Origin: Rhizobacter sp. Root404 | GTDB taxonomy: Bacteria > Pseudomonadota > Gammaproteobacteria > Burkholderiales > Burkholderiaceae_C | DNA: 64,000 nt | Direction of reading: 5' to 3' | Assembly (NCBI RefSeq): GCF_001425865.1 | Contig: NZ_LMDS01000004.1 | Coordinates: 1,865,355-1,929,354 of the forward strand | Shown: positions 31,041 to 38,968 of the stretch, piece by piece | Position numbering within the stretch: the stretch's first letter is position 1 | How the letters are laid out: each line of letters begins with the position of its first letter | The notes under the pieces: generated by a model | What the model saw: the letters and a program-made list of their open reading frames with translations, nothing else | The model's database searches: none | Told to the model about the DNA's origin: nothing | Translations under genes and position numbers: made by a program

Positions 31041-31745
31041 TCAGGCCGGCGGCCCGAGCCAGCGCGCGAGCGCCTGCGCGCCCGGCGGCGTCAGCTGCAG
31101 GGCCCGCGAGCCCCGGGTGCGCCGCACCCAGCCCTGCGCCAGCCCGTGATCGAGCAGCGTCACCGCGAGACTGCCCGCAAGGTGATCGCGACGCTCGGAC
31201 CAGTCGAAGCACGCGTGCGCGAACCGGCGCGAAGGGGTCGCATCGGGCGGCGCCGCGATGCCGAGTTCGGCCAGGTCGGCGCGGCCGGCGGCGCTGAGCG
31301 CGAACTGCCCGGCGTGCTGCCCGCGTTCGGCCGCGACTGTGCCGCGCGCGAGCAGGCCTTCGAACAGCGCGACGCCCAGTTCGCCGGCGATGTGCCGATA
31401 GCAGGTGCGCGCTGCCTTCAGCGGCTTGTACGCGCCGCGCTCCCACTTGTCGACGTGGGCGCTGCGCTCGGCGACGAAGGACAGCGCCTCCAGCACGTGC
31501 GCGACCTCCTCGCCGGCGAGCCTCACATAGCGGTGCCGGCCCTGGATGCGCACGACCACCAGCTCGGCGTCGAGCAGCTTCGCGATGTGCGTGCTCGCGG
31601 TGGCCGCGCCGACGCCGGCGGCTGCGGCGAGCTCGCCCGCGGCGAGGTATTCGCCGCCCATCAGCGCCGACAGCATGCGCGCGCGCGTCGGGTCGCCGAT
31701 CATCGCGGCGACCTTCGCGAAGCGGGGTTCGGGGGCGTCGGCCAT
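31041..31745 (-). CDS. ArsR-family winged-helix regulator
   Basis: 234 aa. The N-terminal ArsR/HTH_20 domain (about 8-90) shows IGDPTRARMLSALMGGEYLA and a recognition-helix region AAAAGVGAATASTHIAKLLDAELV. It is larger than classic ArsR (about 110 aa). The C-terminal half contains ARTCYRHIAGELGVALFEGLL and a short terminal helix-turn segment, a pattern seen in regulators of the YczG-like group. Cys residues are few and do not form the CxC metal site, so a non-metal signal is likely. It lies 20 nt downstream of the TauE gene, its probable target by context. Confidence 0.8.
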   Translation of the reverse strand: MADAPEPRFAKVAAMIGDPTRARMLSALMGGEYLAAGELAAAAGVGAATASTHIAKLLDAELVVVRIQGRHRYVRLAGEEVAHVLEALSFVAERSAHVDKWERGAYKPLKAARTCYRHIAGELGVALFEGLLARGTVAAERGQHAGQFALSAAGRADLAELGIAAPPDATPSRRFAHACFDWSERRDHLAGSLAVTLLDHGLAQGWVRRTRGSRALQLTPPGAQALARWLGPPA

Positions 31746-31765
31746 CGCGGAATTCTCGGCCAGGC

Positions 31766-32539
31766 TCAGGCGAGGCGCAGCACCGCACGCAGCGCCAGGT
31801 ACGCGCCGAGCAGCAGCAGGCCGACGAAGAACACGGTCTTGAAGGTCTCCGGTCGGACCCGCCCGCGCAGCCACTGGCCGGCACCCATGCCCAACAGCGC
31901 CGGCAGCACCGCGAGTGCCGACGCGAGCAGCGACGCGGCCGGCAGCGCGCCGCCGTGGCCCAGGCTCACCCCGAGGGCGATCGTCGAGACCAGGAACGAC
32001 ACGCCCAGCGCGCGCACCAGCGCGTCCTTCTCGAGCCCGAGCGCCTGCAGGTAGGGCACCGCCGGGATCACGAACACGCCGGTGGCCGCGGTGACCAGCC
32101 CGGTGGCGACGCCGACCAGCGGCCCGAGCCACGGCTCGTGGGCCGGGCGCACACGCGCGCGCCAGTGCAGCAGGCCGAGCGTGGCGTAGACGATCAACGC
32201 GGCGCCAAGCCCGAGGCTCGCGAACGCCGCACCGCGCGCGCCGGCTCCGCCGCCGGCGATCCAGCCCGCGCCCAGCGCCACACCGGCGCACACGCCGAGC
32301 AGCATGCCGGCCAGGCGGCGCAGCAGCGCCGCCAGCCCCGGCCCGCCGATCTGCCACAGGTTGGTCACCAGCGACGGCACGACCAGCAGCGCCGCCGCCT
32401 GCGCCGGCAGCATCAGCACGCTGAGCAGGCCCATCGCGATCGTCGGCAGCCCGAGGCCGACGACGCCCTTGACGAAGCCGCCGAGCGCGAACACCGCGGC
32501 GACGAGGGCCAGGAACGTGGGCGTGGTGGCATCGGACAT
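31766..32539 (-). CDS. TauE/SafE-family sulfite exporter-like permease
   Basis: 257 aa with eight hydrophobic segments and two pseudo-repeat halves: GGFVKGVVGLGLPTIAMGLL (about 20-39) in the first and GLVTAATGVFVIPAVPYLQALG (about 145-166) in the second, both TauE signatures. Family members export sulfite, sulfoacetate or other organosulfur anions. ATG 32539 follows a candidate ribosome site; upstream in-frame sequence is not membrane-like. It is divergent from the LemA-like gene and in one unit with the ArsR-type regulator. Confidence 0.85.
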   Translation of the reverse strand: MSDATTPTFLALVAAVFALGGFVKGVVGLGLPTIAMGLLSVLMLPAQAAALLVVPSLVTNLWQIGGPGLAALLRRLAGMLLGVCAGVALGAGWIAGGGAGARGAAFASLGLGAALIVYATLGLLHWRARVRPAHEPWLGPLVGVATGLVTAATGVFVIPAVPYLQALGLEKDALVRALGVSFLVSTIALGVSLGHGGALPAASLLASALAVLPALLGMGAGQWLRGRVRPETFKTVFFVGLLLLGAYLALRAVLRLA

Positions 32540-32630
32540 GGAACGAGGGGCGTGCGAGACAGGGCCGCAATGATCGCCGGTCCCGGCAGGTCGAAGCTTC
32601 GTCGCGCATCGAAGCATTCACGCACTGACG

Positions 32631-32636
32631 TAGAGT
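32631..32636 (+). promoter_or_regulatory. Putative -10 box placed for a leaderless transcript
   Basis: TAGAGT ends seven bases before the ATG at 32644. No ribosome site and no convincing -35 are visible. Confidence 0.28.
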
Positions 32637-32643
32637 CCCTCGC

Positions 32644-33171
32644 ATGAGCACATCCGAAATCGTCGGCTGGGCGGTCGCGGCCCTGCTGGTGTTCTGGGCC
32701 GTCGGCGCCTACAACCGCCTGGTGCGCCTGCGCGGCACGATCGTGCGGCTGTTCGTGCCGGTGGACGAGCAGTTTCGCCAGCGCCACGCGCTGTTGCTGG
32801 CGCTGCTCGACACACTGGCGCCGCTGTTGACCAACGCCGGCCCGCGCCTCGATGGGCTGCGGGCCGCCTGCGGGCAGGTGGAGGCGGCGTGCGCGAACGC
32901 GCGGGTGCGGCCGGGCACCGTCGGCGCGATCACCAGCCTGCGCCTGGCCAACGAGATCCTCGCCGAGGCGCGGGCGCGTCTGCCGGTGCAGAGCGCGCCG
33001 GGCAGCGAACTCGCGAACCTGAACGCGCAGCTGCAGGCGACCGATGCAACGCTGGCGTTCGCGCGCCGCCAGTTCGACGAAGCGGTGACCGAATACAACC
33101 GTGCGATCCGCCAGTTCCCGACCGTGCTGCTGGTCGGCCTGTTCGGTTTTCGCAGCGCCGCAACGCTCTGA
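32644..33171 (+). CDS. LemA-like membrane protein
   Basis: 175 aa. One N-terminal transmembrane helix (about 6-22), then YNRLVRLRGTIVRLFVPVDEQFRQR, which resembles the LemA YN-LV-LR start. A helical body follows, and the end EYNRAIRQFPTVLLVGLFGFR (about 148-168) is the LemA C-terminal signature. LemA proteins are membrane-anchored helical bundles of unclear role. It is slightly shorter than typical LemA and lacks the usual N-out signature. Followed after 48 nt by the flavocytochrome genes. Confidence 0.75.
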   Translation: MSTSEIVGWAVAALLVFWAVGAYNRLVRLRGTIVRLFVPVDEQFRQRHALLLALLDTLAPLLTNAGPRLDGLRAACGQVEAACANARVRPGTVGAITSLRLANEILAEARARLPVQSAPGSELANLNAQLQATDATLAFARRQFDEAVTEYNRAIRQFPTVLLVGLFGFRSAATL

Positions 33172-33219
33172 CGGCGCTTGCGTGACACTACGTCCGTTGC
33201 CGACTCTGGAGGTGCACCG

Positions 33220-33552
33220 ATGACACCCAGCCCGCTCGCCCTCGTCGCCGCCGCCGCGCTGCTCGCAGCCGCTTCGTGCGCGCACGCACAGGACGCGCTC
33301 GCGCTGCGCGCCCGCAGCCTGGCCGCGACCTGCGCGCAGTGCCACGGCACCGATGGCCACGTGCCGCCGGGCTCGGCGATGGCCGCGCTGGCGGGCAAGC
33401 CCGCGACCTACCTGATCGAGCAGATGACCGCGTTCAAGAACGGCACCCGCCCCGGCACGCTGATGCCGCAGCTCGCCAAGGGCTACAGCGACGCGCAGAT
33501 CGTGCTGCTGGCGGCCTACTTCGCGAACCCGGTCGCGGAGGTGAAGCGATGA
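33220..33552 (+). CDS. c-type cytochrome, FccA-like subunit of flavocytochrome c
   Basis: 110 aa monohaem cytochrome c. A Sec signal (about 1-24, ending AHAQ) is followed by the haem motif CAQCH (about 38-42) and a Met ligand candidate in GTLMPQLAKGYSDAQI. ATG 33220 is preceded by a GGAGG site; the longer in-frame start at 33178 is rejected. It overlaps the flavoprotein gene by 4 nt (ATGA). The pairing fits sulfide dehydrogenase, where this subunit takes electrons from FAD in the periplasm. Confidence 0.87.
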   Translation: MTPSPLALVAAAALLAAASCAHAQDALALRARSLAATCAQCHGTDGHVPPGSAMAALAGKPATYLIEQMTAFKNGTRPGTLMPQLAKGYSDAQIVLLAAYFANPVAEVKR

Positions 33553-34847
33553 GCGCGGCGCCGACCCGGCGGTCCGTGCTGGCCCTGGCCGGAGCCGCCG
33601 GCCTGGGCCTGGCCGGCTGCGCCGCGACCCCGCGGCCGGGTGCCGTCGGCACGCCCGAGCGCGCGCGCGTGCTCGTCGTCGGCGGCGGGTATGGAGGCGC
33701 CACCGCGGCCAAGTACGTGCGGCTGCTGTCGCAGCACACGATCGACGTGGTGATGATCGAGCCGGACTCCGCGTTCGTCTCCTGCCCGCTGTCGAACCTG
33801 GTCGTCTCGGGCCACCACGCGCTGACCGACATCACGCGGCCGTACGACCGGCTCGGCGCGACCCACGGCGTGCGCGTGGTGCGCGACACGGTCGCCCGCA
33901 TCGACCCGACCCAGCGCGTCGCTGTGCTCGCCTCGGGCGCGACGATCCGCTACGACAAGCTGGTGCTGTCGCCCGGTGTCGAGATGATGTTCGACGAGGT
34001 TGCCGGCCTGCGGGCCGCGCAGCGCGACGGCCGCATCCTGCAGGCCTGGAAGGCCGGGCCGGAGACGGTGGCGCTGCGCCGCCAGCTCGAGGCGATGCCG
34101 GACGGCGGCGTGTTCGCGATCGCGATCCCCGAGGCGCCGTACCGCTGCCCGCCCGGCCCCTACGAGCGCGCGTCGATGGTCGCGGCCTACTTCAAGGCGG
34201 CCAAGCCGCGCGCGAAGGTGCTGATCCTCGACGCCAACGAGGACGTGACCAGCAAGGGCCCGTTGTTCAAGAAGGCCTGGGCCGAGTCGTACAAGGGCAT
34301 CGTCGAGTACCGGCCGCAGAGCAAGGCGACTGCGGTCGACGTGGCGACGAACACGGTCAAGTTCGAGATCCAGGACGACGTGCGCGCCGACGTGCTGAAC
34401 GTGCTGCCGCCGATGCGTGCCGGCGCGATCGCGGTGCAGACCGGCCTGGCCAACTCCAACGGGCGCTGGTGCAATGTCGACTGGATCAACTTCGAATCGA
34501 CCGCGGCGAAGCACATCCACGTGATCGGCGACGCGATCCAGATCGCCTCGCTGATGCCCAAGAGCGGCCACATGGCCAACAGCCATGCCAAGGTGACCGC
34601 GGCGGCGATCGTCGCCGAGCTGGCGGGCTGGGAACTCGATCCGGCGCCGATGCTGACGAACACCTGCTACAGCTTCGTCGACGACAAGCGCGCGGTCCAC
34701 GTCGCCAGCGTGCACGCCTACGTGGCCGGCGAGAAGACCTTCAGGCCGGTCGCCGGTTCGGGCGGCCTGTCTGCGGCGCCGAACGAACTCGAAGCCTCGC
34801 TCGCGTTCAGCTGGGCGCGCTCGATCTGGGCCGACATGCTCGCCTGA
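33549..34847 (+). CDS. Flavocytochrome c sulfide dehydrogenase flavoprotein subunit
   Basis: 432 aa, FccB family. An RR-containing signal with a hydrophobic stretch and a GLAGC lipobox-like site (about 7-25) suggests Tat export. FAD motif RVLVVGGGYGGATAAKYVRLL (about 40-60) follows. Active-site cysteines are seen in SCPLSNLVVSG, in YRCPPGPYERASMVA (about 200) and in NTCYSFVDD near 375. The C-terminal FCSD flavin-binding region follows. It would oxidise sulfide to sulfur and pass electrons to the preceding cytochrome. No sox genes lie nearby, so a general sulfide-detoxifying role is as likely as lithotrophy. Confidence 0.86.
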   Translation: MSAAPTRRSVLALAGAAGLGLAGCAATPRPGAVGTPERARVLVVGGGYGGATAAKYVRLLSQHTIDVVMIEPDSAFVSCPLSNLVVSGHHALTDITRPYDRLGATHGVRVVRDTVARIDPTQRVAVLASGATIRYDKLVLSPGVEMMFDEVAGLRAAQRDGRILQAWKAGPETVALRRQLEAMPDGGVFAIAIPEAPYRCPPGPYERASMVAAYFKAAKPRAKVLILDANEDVTSKGPLFKKAWAESYKGIVEYRPQSKATAVDVATNTVKFEIQDDVRADVLNVLPPMRAGAIAVQTGLANSNGRWCNVDWINFESTAAKHIHVIGDAIQIASLMPKSGHMANSHAKVTAAAIVAELAGWELDPAPMLTNTCYSFVDDKRAVHVASVHAYVAGEKTFRPVAGSGGLSAAPNELEASLAFSWARSIWADMLA

Positions 34848-34877
34848 CCCTGCCCCGCGCACTGGCGCAAACCCCCG

Positions 34878-34906
34878 CTGACAGGGAGCGGGACGCGTCC
34901 TAGGAT
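34878..34906 (+). promoter_or_regulatory. Candidate sigma-70 promoter for the 2-oxoacid oxidoreductase operon
   Basis: CTGACA (34878-34883) and TAGGAT (34901-34906) are separated by 17 bases, 77 nt upstream of the TTG start at 34983. Confidence 0.4.
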
Positions 34907-34982
34907 CGGCTCACCGCACAGATGCGCCACAGCGCGTCGGCCCCGGGCCCCTGCCGGAATCGAGCGCGCGGAAAGAGACTGC

Positions 34983-36818
34983 TTGCAAGCGACCGACATC
35001 CACGCACCCGACTACTTCCACAAGGTGGTCGACTGCCAGTGGGCTTGCCCGGCCCACACTCCCGTCCCCGAGTACATCCGCCTGATCGCGGCGGGCCGCT
35101 ACACCGATGCCTACATGGTCAACTGGGCTTCGAACGTGTTCCCCGGCATCCTCGGCCGCACCTGCGACCGGCCGTGCGAGCCCGCCTGCCGGCGCGGCCG
35201 CGTCGAGGAGGCGCAGGCCGAGAAGCCGGAGCCGGTGGCGATCTGCCGCCTGAAGCGCGTCACCGCCGACTTCAAGGACGACGACATCAGCGACCGCTTC
35301 CCGCGCGCGCCGCAGGTGATGAACGGCAAGCGCATCGCCTGCGTCGGCGCGGGGCCGGCGGCGCTGACCGTGGCACGCGACCTGGCGCCGCTCGGCTACG
35401 CGGTCACGGTGTTCGACGGCGACACGAAAGCCGGCGGCATGATCCGCTCGCAGATCCCGCGCTTCCGGCTGCCGGAGGAAGTGATCGACGAGGAGACCGG
35501 CTACGTGCTGAAGCTGGGCGTCGAGTTCCGCGGCGGCACGCGGATCGAGTCGCTGAAGGCGCTGCTGGCGGAGAACTACGACGCCGTCTTCATCGGCTCG
35601 GGCGCGCCGCGCGGGCGCGACCTGAAGATCCCGGGCCGGGACGAGGCCGCGAAGCACATCCACATCGGCATCGACTGGCTCGCGTCGGTCTCGTTCGGGC
35701 ATGTCACGTCGATCGCGAAGCGCGTGATCGTGCTCGGCGGCGGCAACACGGCGATGGACTGCTGCCGCAGCGCCAAGCGCCTGGGCGGCGACGACGTCAA
35801 GGTGATCGTGCGTTCGCCATTCGACGAGATGAAGGCCTCGCCGTGGGAAAAGGAAGATGCCGCGCACGAGGCGATCCCGATCCTCGACTGCCTGGTGCCG
35901 ATCGCGTTCCTGCACGACGGCGCCGGACGCCTCACCGGCATGAGCTTCGACAAGGTGCGCGCCGAGCGCGACGCTTCCGGCCGCCGCCGTCTGGTCTCGA
36001 CCGGCGCGCCGCCGCAGGTGGTCGAGTGCGACGAGGTGCTGGTCGCGGTCGGCCAGGAGAACGCGTTCCCGTGGATCGAGCGCGACGCCGGCATCGATTT
36101 CAACGAATGGGGCATGCCGGTGCTGAACGACGTGACGCTGCAGTCGAGCCGGCCGAACGTGTTCTTCGGCGGCGATGCCGCGCTCGGCCCGAAGAACATC
36201 ATCTGGGCCGTCGCGCAGGGCCATGCCGCCGCGATCTCGATCGACAAGTTCCTGCATGGCGAGGACGTCGCGAAGCGCCCGGCGCCCGGCGTCACGCTGG
36301 TGTCGCAGAAGATGGGCATCCACGAGTGGAGCTACGACAACGCCGTCTCGCCGGACCTGCGCCACAAGGTGCCGTGGCGCGACGTCAACGCGGCGCTGCG
36401 CAACATCAAGGTCGAGGTCGAGCTCGGCTTCGACGTGCAGGCGGCGTGGAAGGAAGCGCAGCGCTGCCTGAACTGCGACGTGCAGACCGTGTTCAACACC
36501 GGCCAGTGCATCGAGTGCGACGCCTGCGTCGACATCTGCCCGACCGACTGCATCACCTTCACCGCCAACGGCGACGAGGCCGACCTGCGCACCCGCCTGC
36601 GCGCGCCGGCACGCCACCCCGACCAGGCGCTCTACGTGTCGGGCGACCTGAAGACCGGTCGCGTGATGGTGAAGGACGAGGACGTGTGCCTGCACTGCGG
36701 CCTGTGCGCCGAGCGCTGCCCCACCGGCGCCTGGGACATGCAGAAATTCCTGATCGACCTGACGCAGGCCGGGCGCGGCTGCCGCGACAAGAACACGTCG
36801 ACCACGAGGGCCCTCTGA
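34983..36818 (+). CDS. GltD-like FAD/NAD(P) oxidoreductase with ferredoxin domain, partner of 2-oxoacid oxidoreductase
   Basis: 611 aa. The N-terminal GltD/DPYD helical domain has CQWACPAHTPV and a Cys set CDRPCEPAC for an Fe-S cluster (about 18-75). The FAD motif is IACVGAGPAALTVARDLA (about 117-134), the NAD(P) motif is VIVLGGGNTAMDCCRSA (about 247-263), and a C-terminal ferredoxin domain carries two Cys motifs, CIECDACVDICP and CLHCGLCAERCP (about 508-580). It should carry electrons from the Fe-S cofactors of the following subunits to NAD(P). The start is TTG 34983 with a GGAAAGAGA ribosome site; the next ATG (residue 45) lies inside the domain. Followed 1 nt later by the alpha subunit gene. 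Confidence 0.82.
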   Translation: MQATDIHAPDYFHKVVDCQWACPAHTPVPEYIRLIAAGRYTDAYMVNWASNVFPGILGRTCDRPCEPACRRGRVEEAQAEKPEPVAICRLKRVTADFKDDDISDRFPRAPQVMNGKRIACVGAGPAALTVARDLAPLGYAVTVFDGDTKAGGMIRSQIPRFRLPEEVIDEETGYVLKLGVEFRGGTRIESLKALLAENYDAVFIGSGAPRGRDLKIPGRDEAAKHIHIGIDWLASVSFGHVTSIAKRVIVLGGGNTAMDCCRSAKRLGGDDVKVIVRSPFDEMKASPWEKEDAAHEAIPILDCLVPIAFLHDGAGRLTGMSFDKVRAERDASGRRRLVSTGAPPQVVECDEVLVAVGQENAFPWIERDAGIDFNEWGMPVLNDVTLQSSRPNVFFGGDAALGPKNIIWAVAQGHAAAISIDKFLHGEDVAKRPAPGVTLVSQKMGIHEWSYDNAVSPDLRHKVPWRDVNAALRNIKVEVELGFDVQAAWKEAQRCLNCDVQTVFNTGQCIECDACVDICPTDCITFTANGDEADLRTRLRAPARHPDQALYVSGDLKTGRVMVKDEDVCLHCGLCAERCPTGAWDMQKFLIDLTQAGRGCRDKNTSTTRAL

Positions 36819-36819
36819 G

Positions 36820-38676
36820 ATGCCGACGACCGCCAAACCCCGCATCACCGCCGTCAACGATTTCGTCGTCAAGTTCGCGAACGTCAACGGCTCGGGCTCC
36901 GCATCGGCCAACGAGCTGTTCGCGCGCAGCCTGCTGCGCATGGGCGTGCCGGTGAGCCCGCGCAACATCTTCCCGAGCAACATCCAGGGCCTGCCGACCT
37001 GGTACGAGGTGCGCGTCAACGAGCGCGGCTACCTCGGCCGGCGCGGCGGCGTCGACCTGATGGTCGCGATGAACCCGCAGACCTGGGACAAGGACGTCGC
37101 CGAGATCGAGCCCGGCGGCTACCTGCTCTACGACAGCAGCAAGCCGATGCCGTCGGCCAAGTTCCGCGACGACATCCACGTGCTCGGCGTGCCGCTGGCC
37201 GACCTGTGCGCCACCCGCTACAACGACCCGCGCGAGCGCCAGCTGCTGAAGAACATCGTCTACGTCGGCGTGCTGTCGGCCATGCTCGGCATCGAGCCCG
37301 AGGTGATCGCCACGCTGCTCGGCGAGCAGTACAAGGGCAAGGCCAAGCTGATCCAGCCGAACCTCGACGCGTTCATGATGGGTCTGCACCACGGCCGCGA
37401 ATACTTCGACGACGCGCTCGGGCTGAAGATCGAGCGCCGCGACGCGGTGGGCCACCGCATCTTCATGGAAGGCAATGCCGCCGCCGCGCTCGGCTGCGTG
37501 TACGGCGGCGCGACGGTGTGCGCCTGGTACCCGATCACGCCGAGCTCGTCGGTTGCCGAGGGCTTCCAGAAGTACTGCAGCAAGCTGCGGGTCGACAAGG
37601 CCACCGGCAAGAACAAGTTCGCGATCGTGCAGGCCGAGGACGAGATCGCGTCGATCGGCATCGTCACGGGCGCCGGCTGGAACGGGGCGCGCGCGTTCAC
37701 TTGCACGTCGGGGCCCGGCGTGTCGCTGATGACCGAGTTCATCGGCCTGGCCTACTTCGCCGAGATCCCGGTCACGATCATCAACGTGCAGCGCGGCGGC
37801 CCGAGCACCGGCATGCCCACGCGCACCCAGCAGGCGGACATCATCAGCTGCGCCTATGCCTCGCACGGCGACACCAAGCACGTGCTGCTGTTCCCCGAGG
37901 ACCCGAAGGAGTGCTTCGAGTTCGGCGCAGCGTGCCTCGACCTGGCCGACCGGCTGCAGACGCCGGTGTTCCTGATGACCGACCTCGACATCGGCATGAA
38001 CCACCGCCTGTGCGACCCGCTCGAATGGGACGACAGCAGGCAAATGGACCGCGGCAAGGTGATGACCGCCGAGGAACTCGATGCGGGCAGGGACTTCGGC
38101 CGCTACCTGGATGTCGACGGCGACGGCATCCCCTACCGCACCTACCCCGGCACGCACCCCGACAAGGGCGCGTACTTCACCCGCGGCACCACGCGCGACG
38201 CCTACGCCCGCTACTCCGAGACCGGGCCCGACTACCTCTACAACGTGCAGCGCCTGCTGACCAAGTTCGAGACCGCCAAGACGCTGGTGCCGCAGCCGAT
38301 CCGGCGCGACGCCGCCCGGCCGACGAAGTTCGGCGTGATCCACTTCGGCTCGACGAGCCCGGCGATGAACGAGGCCTTCGACGTGCTGCAGGCGCAGGGC
38401 GTTCATGTCGACGTGCTGCGTGTGCGTGCGTTCCCGTTCAGCGACGCGCTCGACCAGTTCATCGCGGCCCACGAGACGGTGTTCGTTGTCGAGCAGAACC
38501 GCGACGCCCAGCTGCGCACGCTGATCGTCACCGAGCACGAGATCAACCCGGCGCGGCTGGTGCCCATCCTCCACTACGACGGCACGCCGATCACCGCCCG
38601 CTTCATCACCGACGCGATCGCGAAGCACATCCGGTCTCACAACGTCGAGCCGATCAAGAAGGGGCAGGCGGCATGA
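36820..38676 (+). CDS. 2-oxoacid:acceptor oxidoreductase, fused gamma-alpha subunit
   Basis: 618 aa. A gamma domain (about 10-190, VVKFANVNGSGSASANELFA) is fused to a pyruvate-ferredoxin oxidoreductase-type alpha domain (about 210-600) with YPITPSSSVAEGF, QAEDEIASIGIVTGAGWNGA and TSGPGVSLMTEFIGLAYFAE motifs. It catalyses CoA-dependent oxidative decarboxylation of a 2-oxoacid together with the beta subunit. The substrate may be 2-oxoglutarate, a branched-chain oxoacid or an aryl oxoacid; sequence alone does not decide. The beta gene follows only after 292 nt, in which a paired hairpin repeat lies. Confidence 0.88.
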   Translation: MPTTAKPRITAVNDFVVKFANVNGSGSASANELFARSLLRMGVPVSPRNIFPSNIQGLPTWYEVRVNERGYLGRRGGVDLMVAMNPQTWDKDVAEIEPGGYLLYDSSKPMPSAKFRDDIHVLGVPLADLCATRYNDPRERQLLKNIVYVGVLSAMLGIEPEVIATLLGEQYKGKAKLIQPNLDAFMMGLHHGREYFDDALGLKIERRDAVGHRIFMEGNAAAALGCVYGGATVCAWYPITPSSSVAEGFQKYCSKLRVDKATGKNKFAIVQAEDEIASIGIVTGAGWNGARAFTCTSGPGVSLMTEFIGLAYFAEIPVTIINVQRGGPSTGMPTRTQQADIISCAYASHGDTKHVLLFPEDPKECFEFGAACLDLADRLQTPVFLMTDLDIGMNHRLCDPLEWDDSRQMDRGKVMTAEELDAGRDFGRYLDVDGDGIPYRTYPGTHPDKGAYFTRGTTRDAYARYSETGPDYLYNVQRLLTKFETAKTLVPQPIRRDAARPTKFGVIHFGSTSPAMNEAFDVLQAQGVHVDVLRVRAFPFSDALDQFIAAHETVFVVEQNRDAQLRTLIVTEHEINPARLVPILHYDGTPITARFITDAIAKHIRSHNVEPIKKGQAA

Positions 38677-38689
38677 ACGGTCGGCGCGA

Positions 38690-38795
38690 GATCGGACGAG
38701 CGGGGTGTTCTGCGCCGCTCATGTCCCCCGTCGCCGGCCTGCGGCCGGCGCCTCCTCCTTTACTTCGCTCCGCAGAACACCCCGCCCGCCCGATC
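38690..38795 (+). repeat. Structured repeat element C (forward half of paired repeat)
   Basis: Inverted arms of 25 nt (38690-38714 and 38771-38795) pair with two mismatches; the inner 15 bp are perfect. The core of about 56 nt contains a perfect 8-bp hairpin with a TGC loop (38732-38750) flanked by conserved segments CTCATGTCC and CTTTACTTCGCTC. It starts 13 nt after the alpha-subunit stop. Confidence 0.85.
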
Positions 38796-38839
38796 CACCA
38801 CCACCTCCACCCCACCCCAAAGAGCAACGCGGGTGACTG
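38796..38839. other. 44-nt spacer between repeat elements C and D
   Basis: It is C-rich in the first half. The length equals that of the spacer between elements A and B, and both carry the motif CCACCACCT on opposite strands. Confidence 0.5.
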
Positions 38840-38941
38840 GCCGCGAGCGTCGGGTGGCTGGCGGAGCGAAGTAAAGGGGGAGGCCGGGGCGCAGCCCCGG
38901 ACGGAGGACATGAGCGCAGCCAGCCACCCGACGCTCGCGGC
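38840..38941 (-). repeat. Structured repeat element D (inverted half of paired repeat)
   Basis: Perfect 23-bp inverted arms (38840-38862 and 38919-38941) with a sequence unlike those of element C enclose a core that on the minus strand aligns with the C core, sharing CTCATGTCC and CTTTACTTCGCTCC. The hairpin at 38884-38900 (7 bp, GCA loop, TGC on the other strand) replaces the C hairpin with a different but complementary stem. It ends 27 nt before the beta-subunit ATG. Confidence 0.85.
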
Positions 38942-38968
38942 GCGCTCCACCCTGGCACGTACAAGCAC

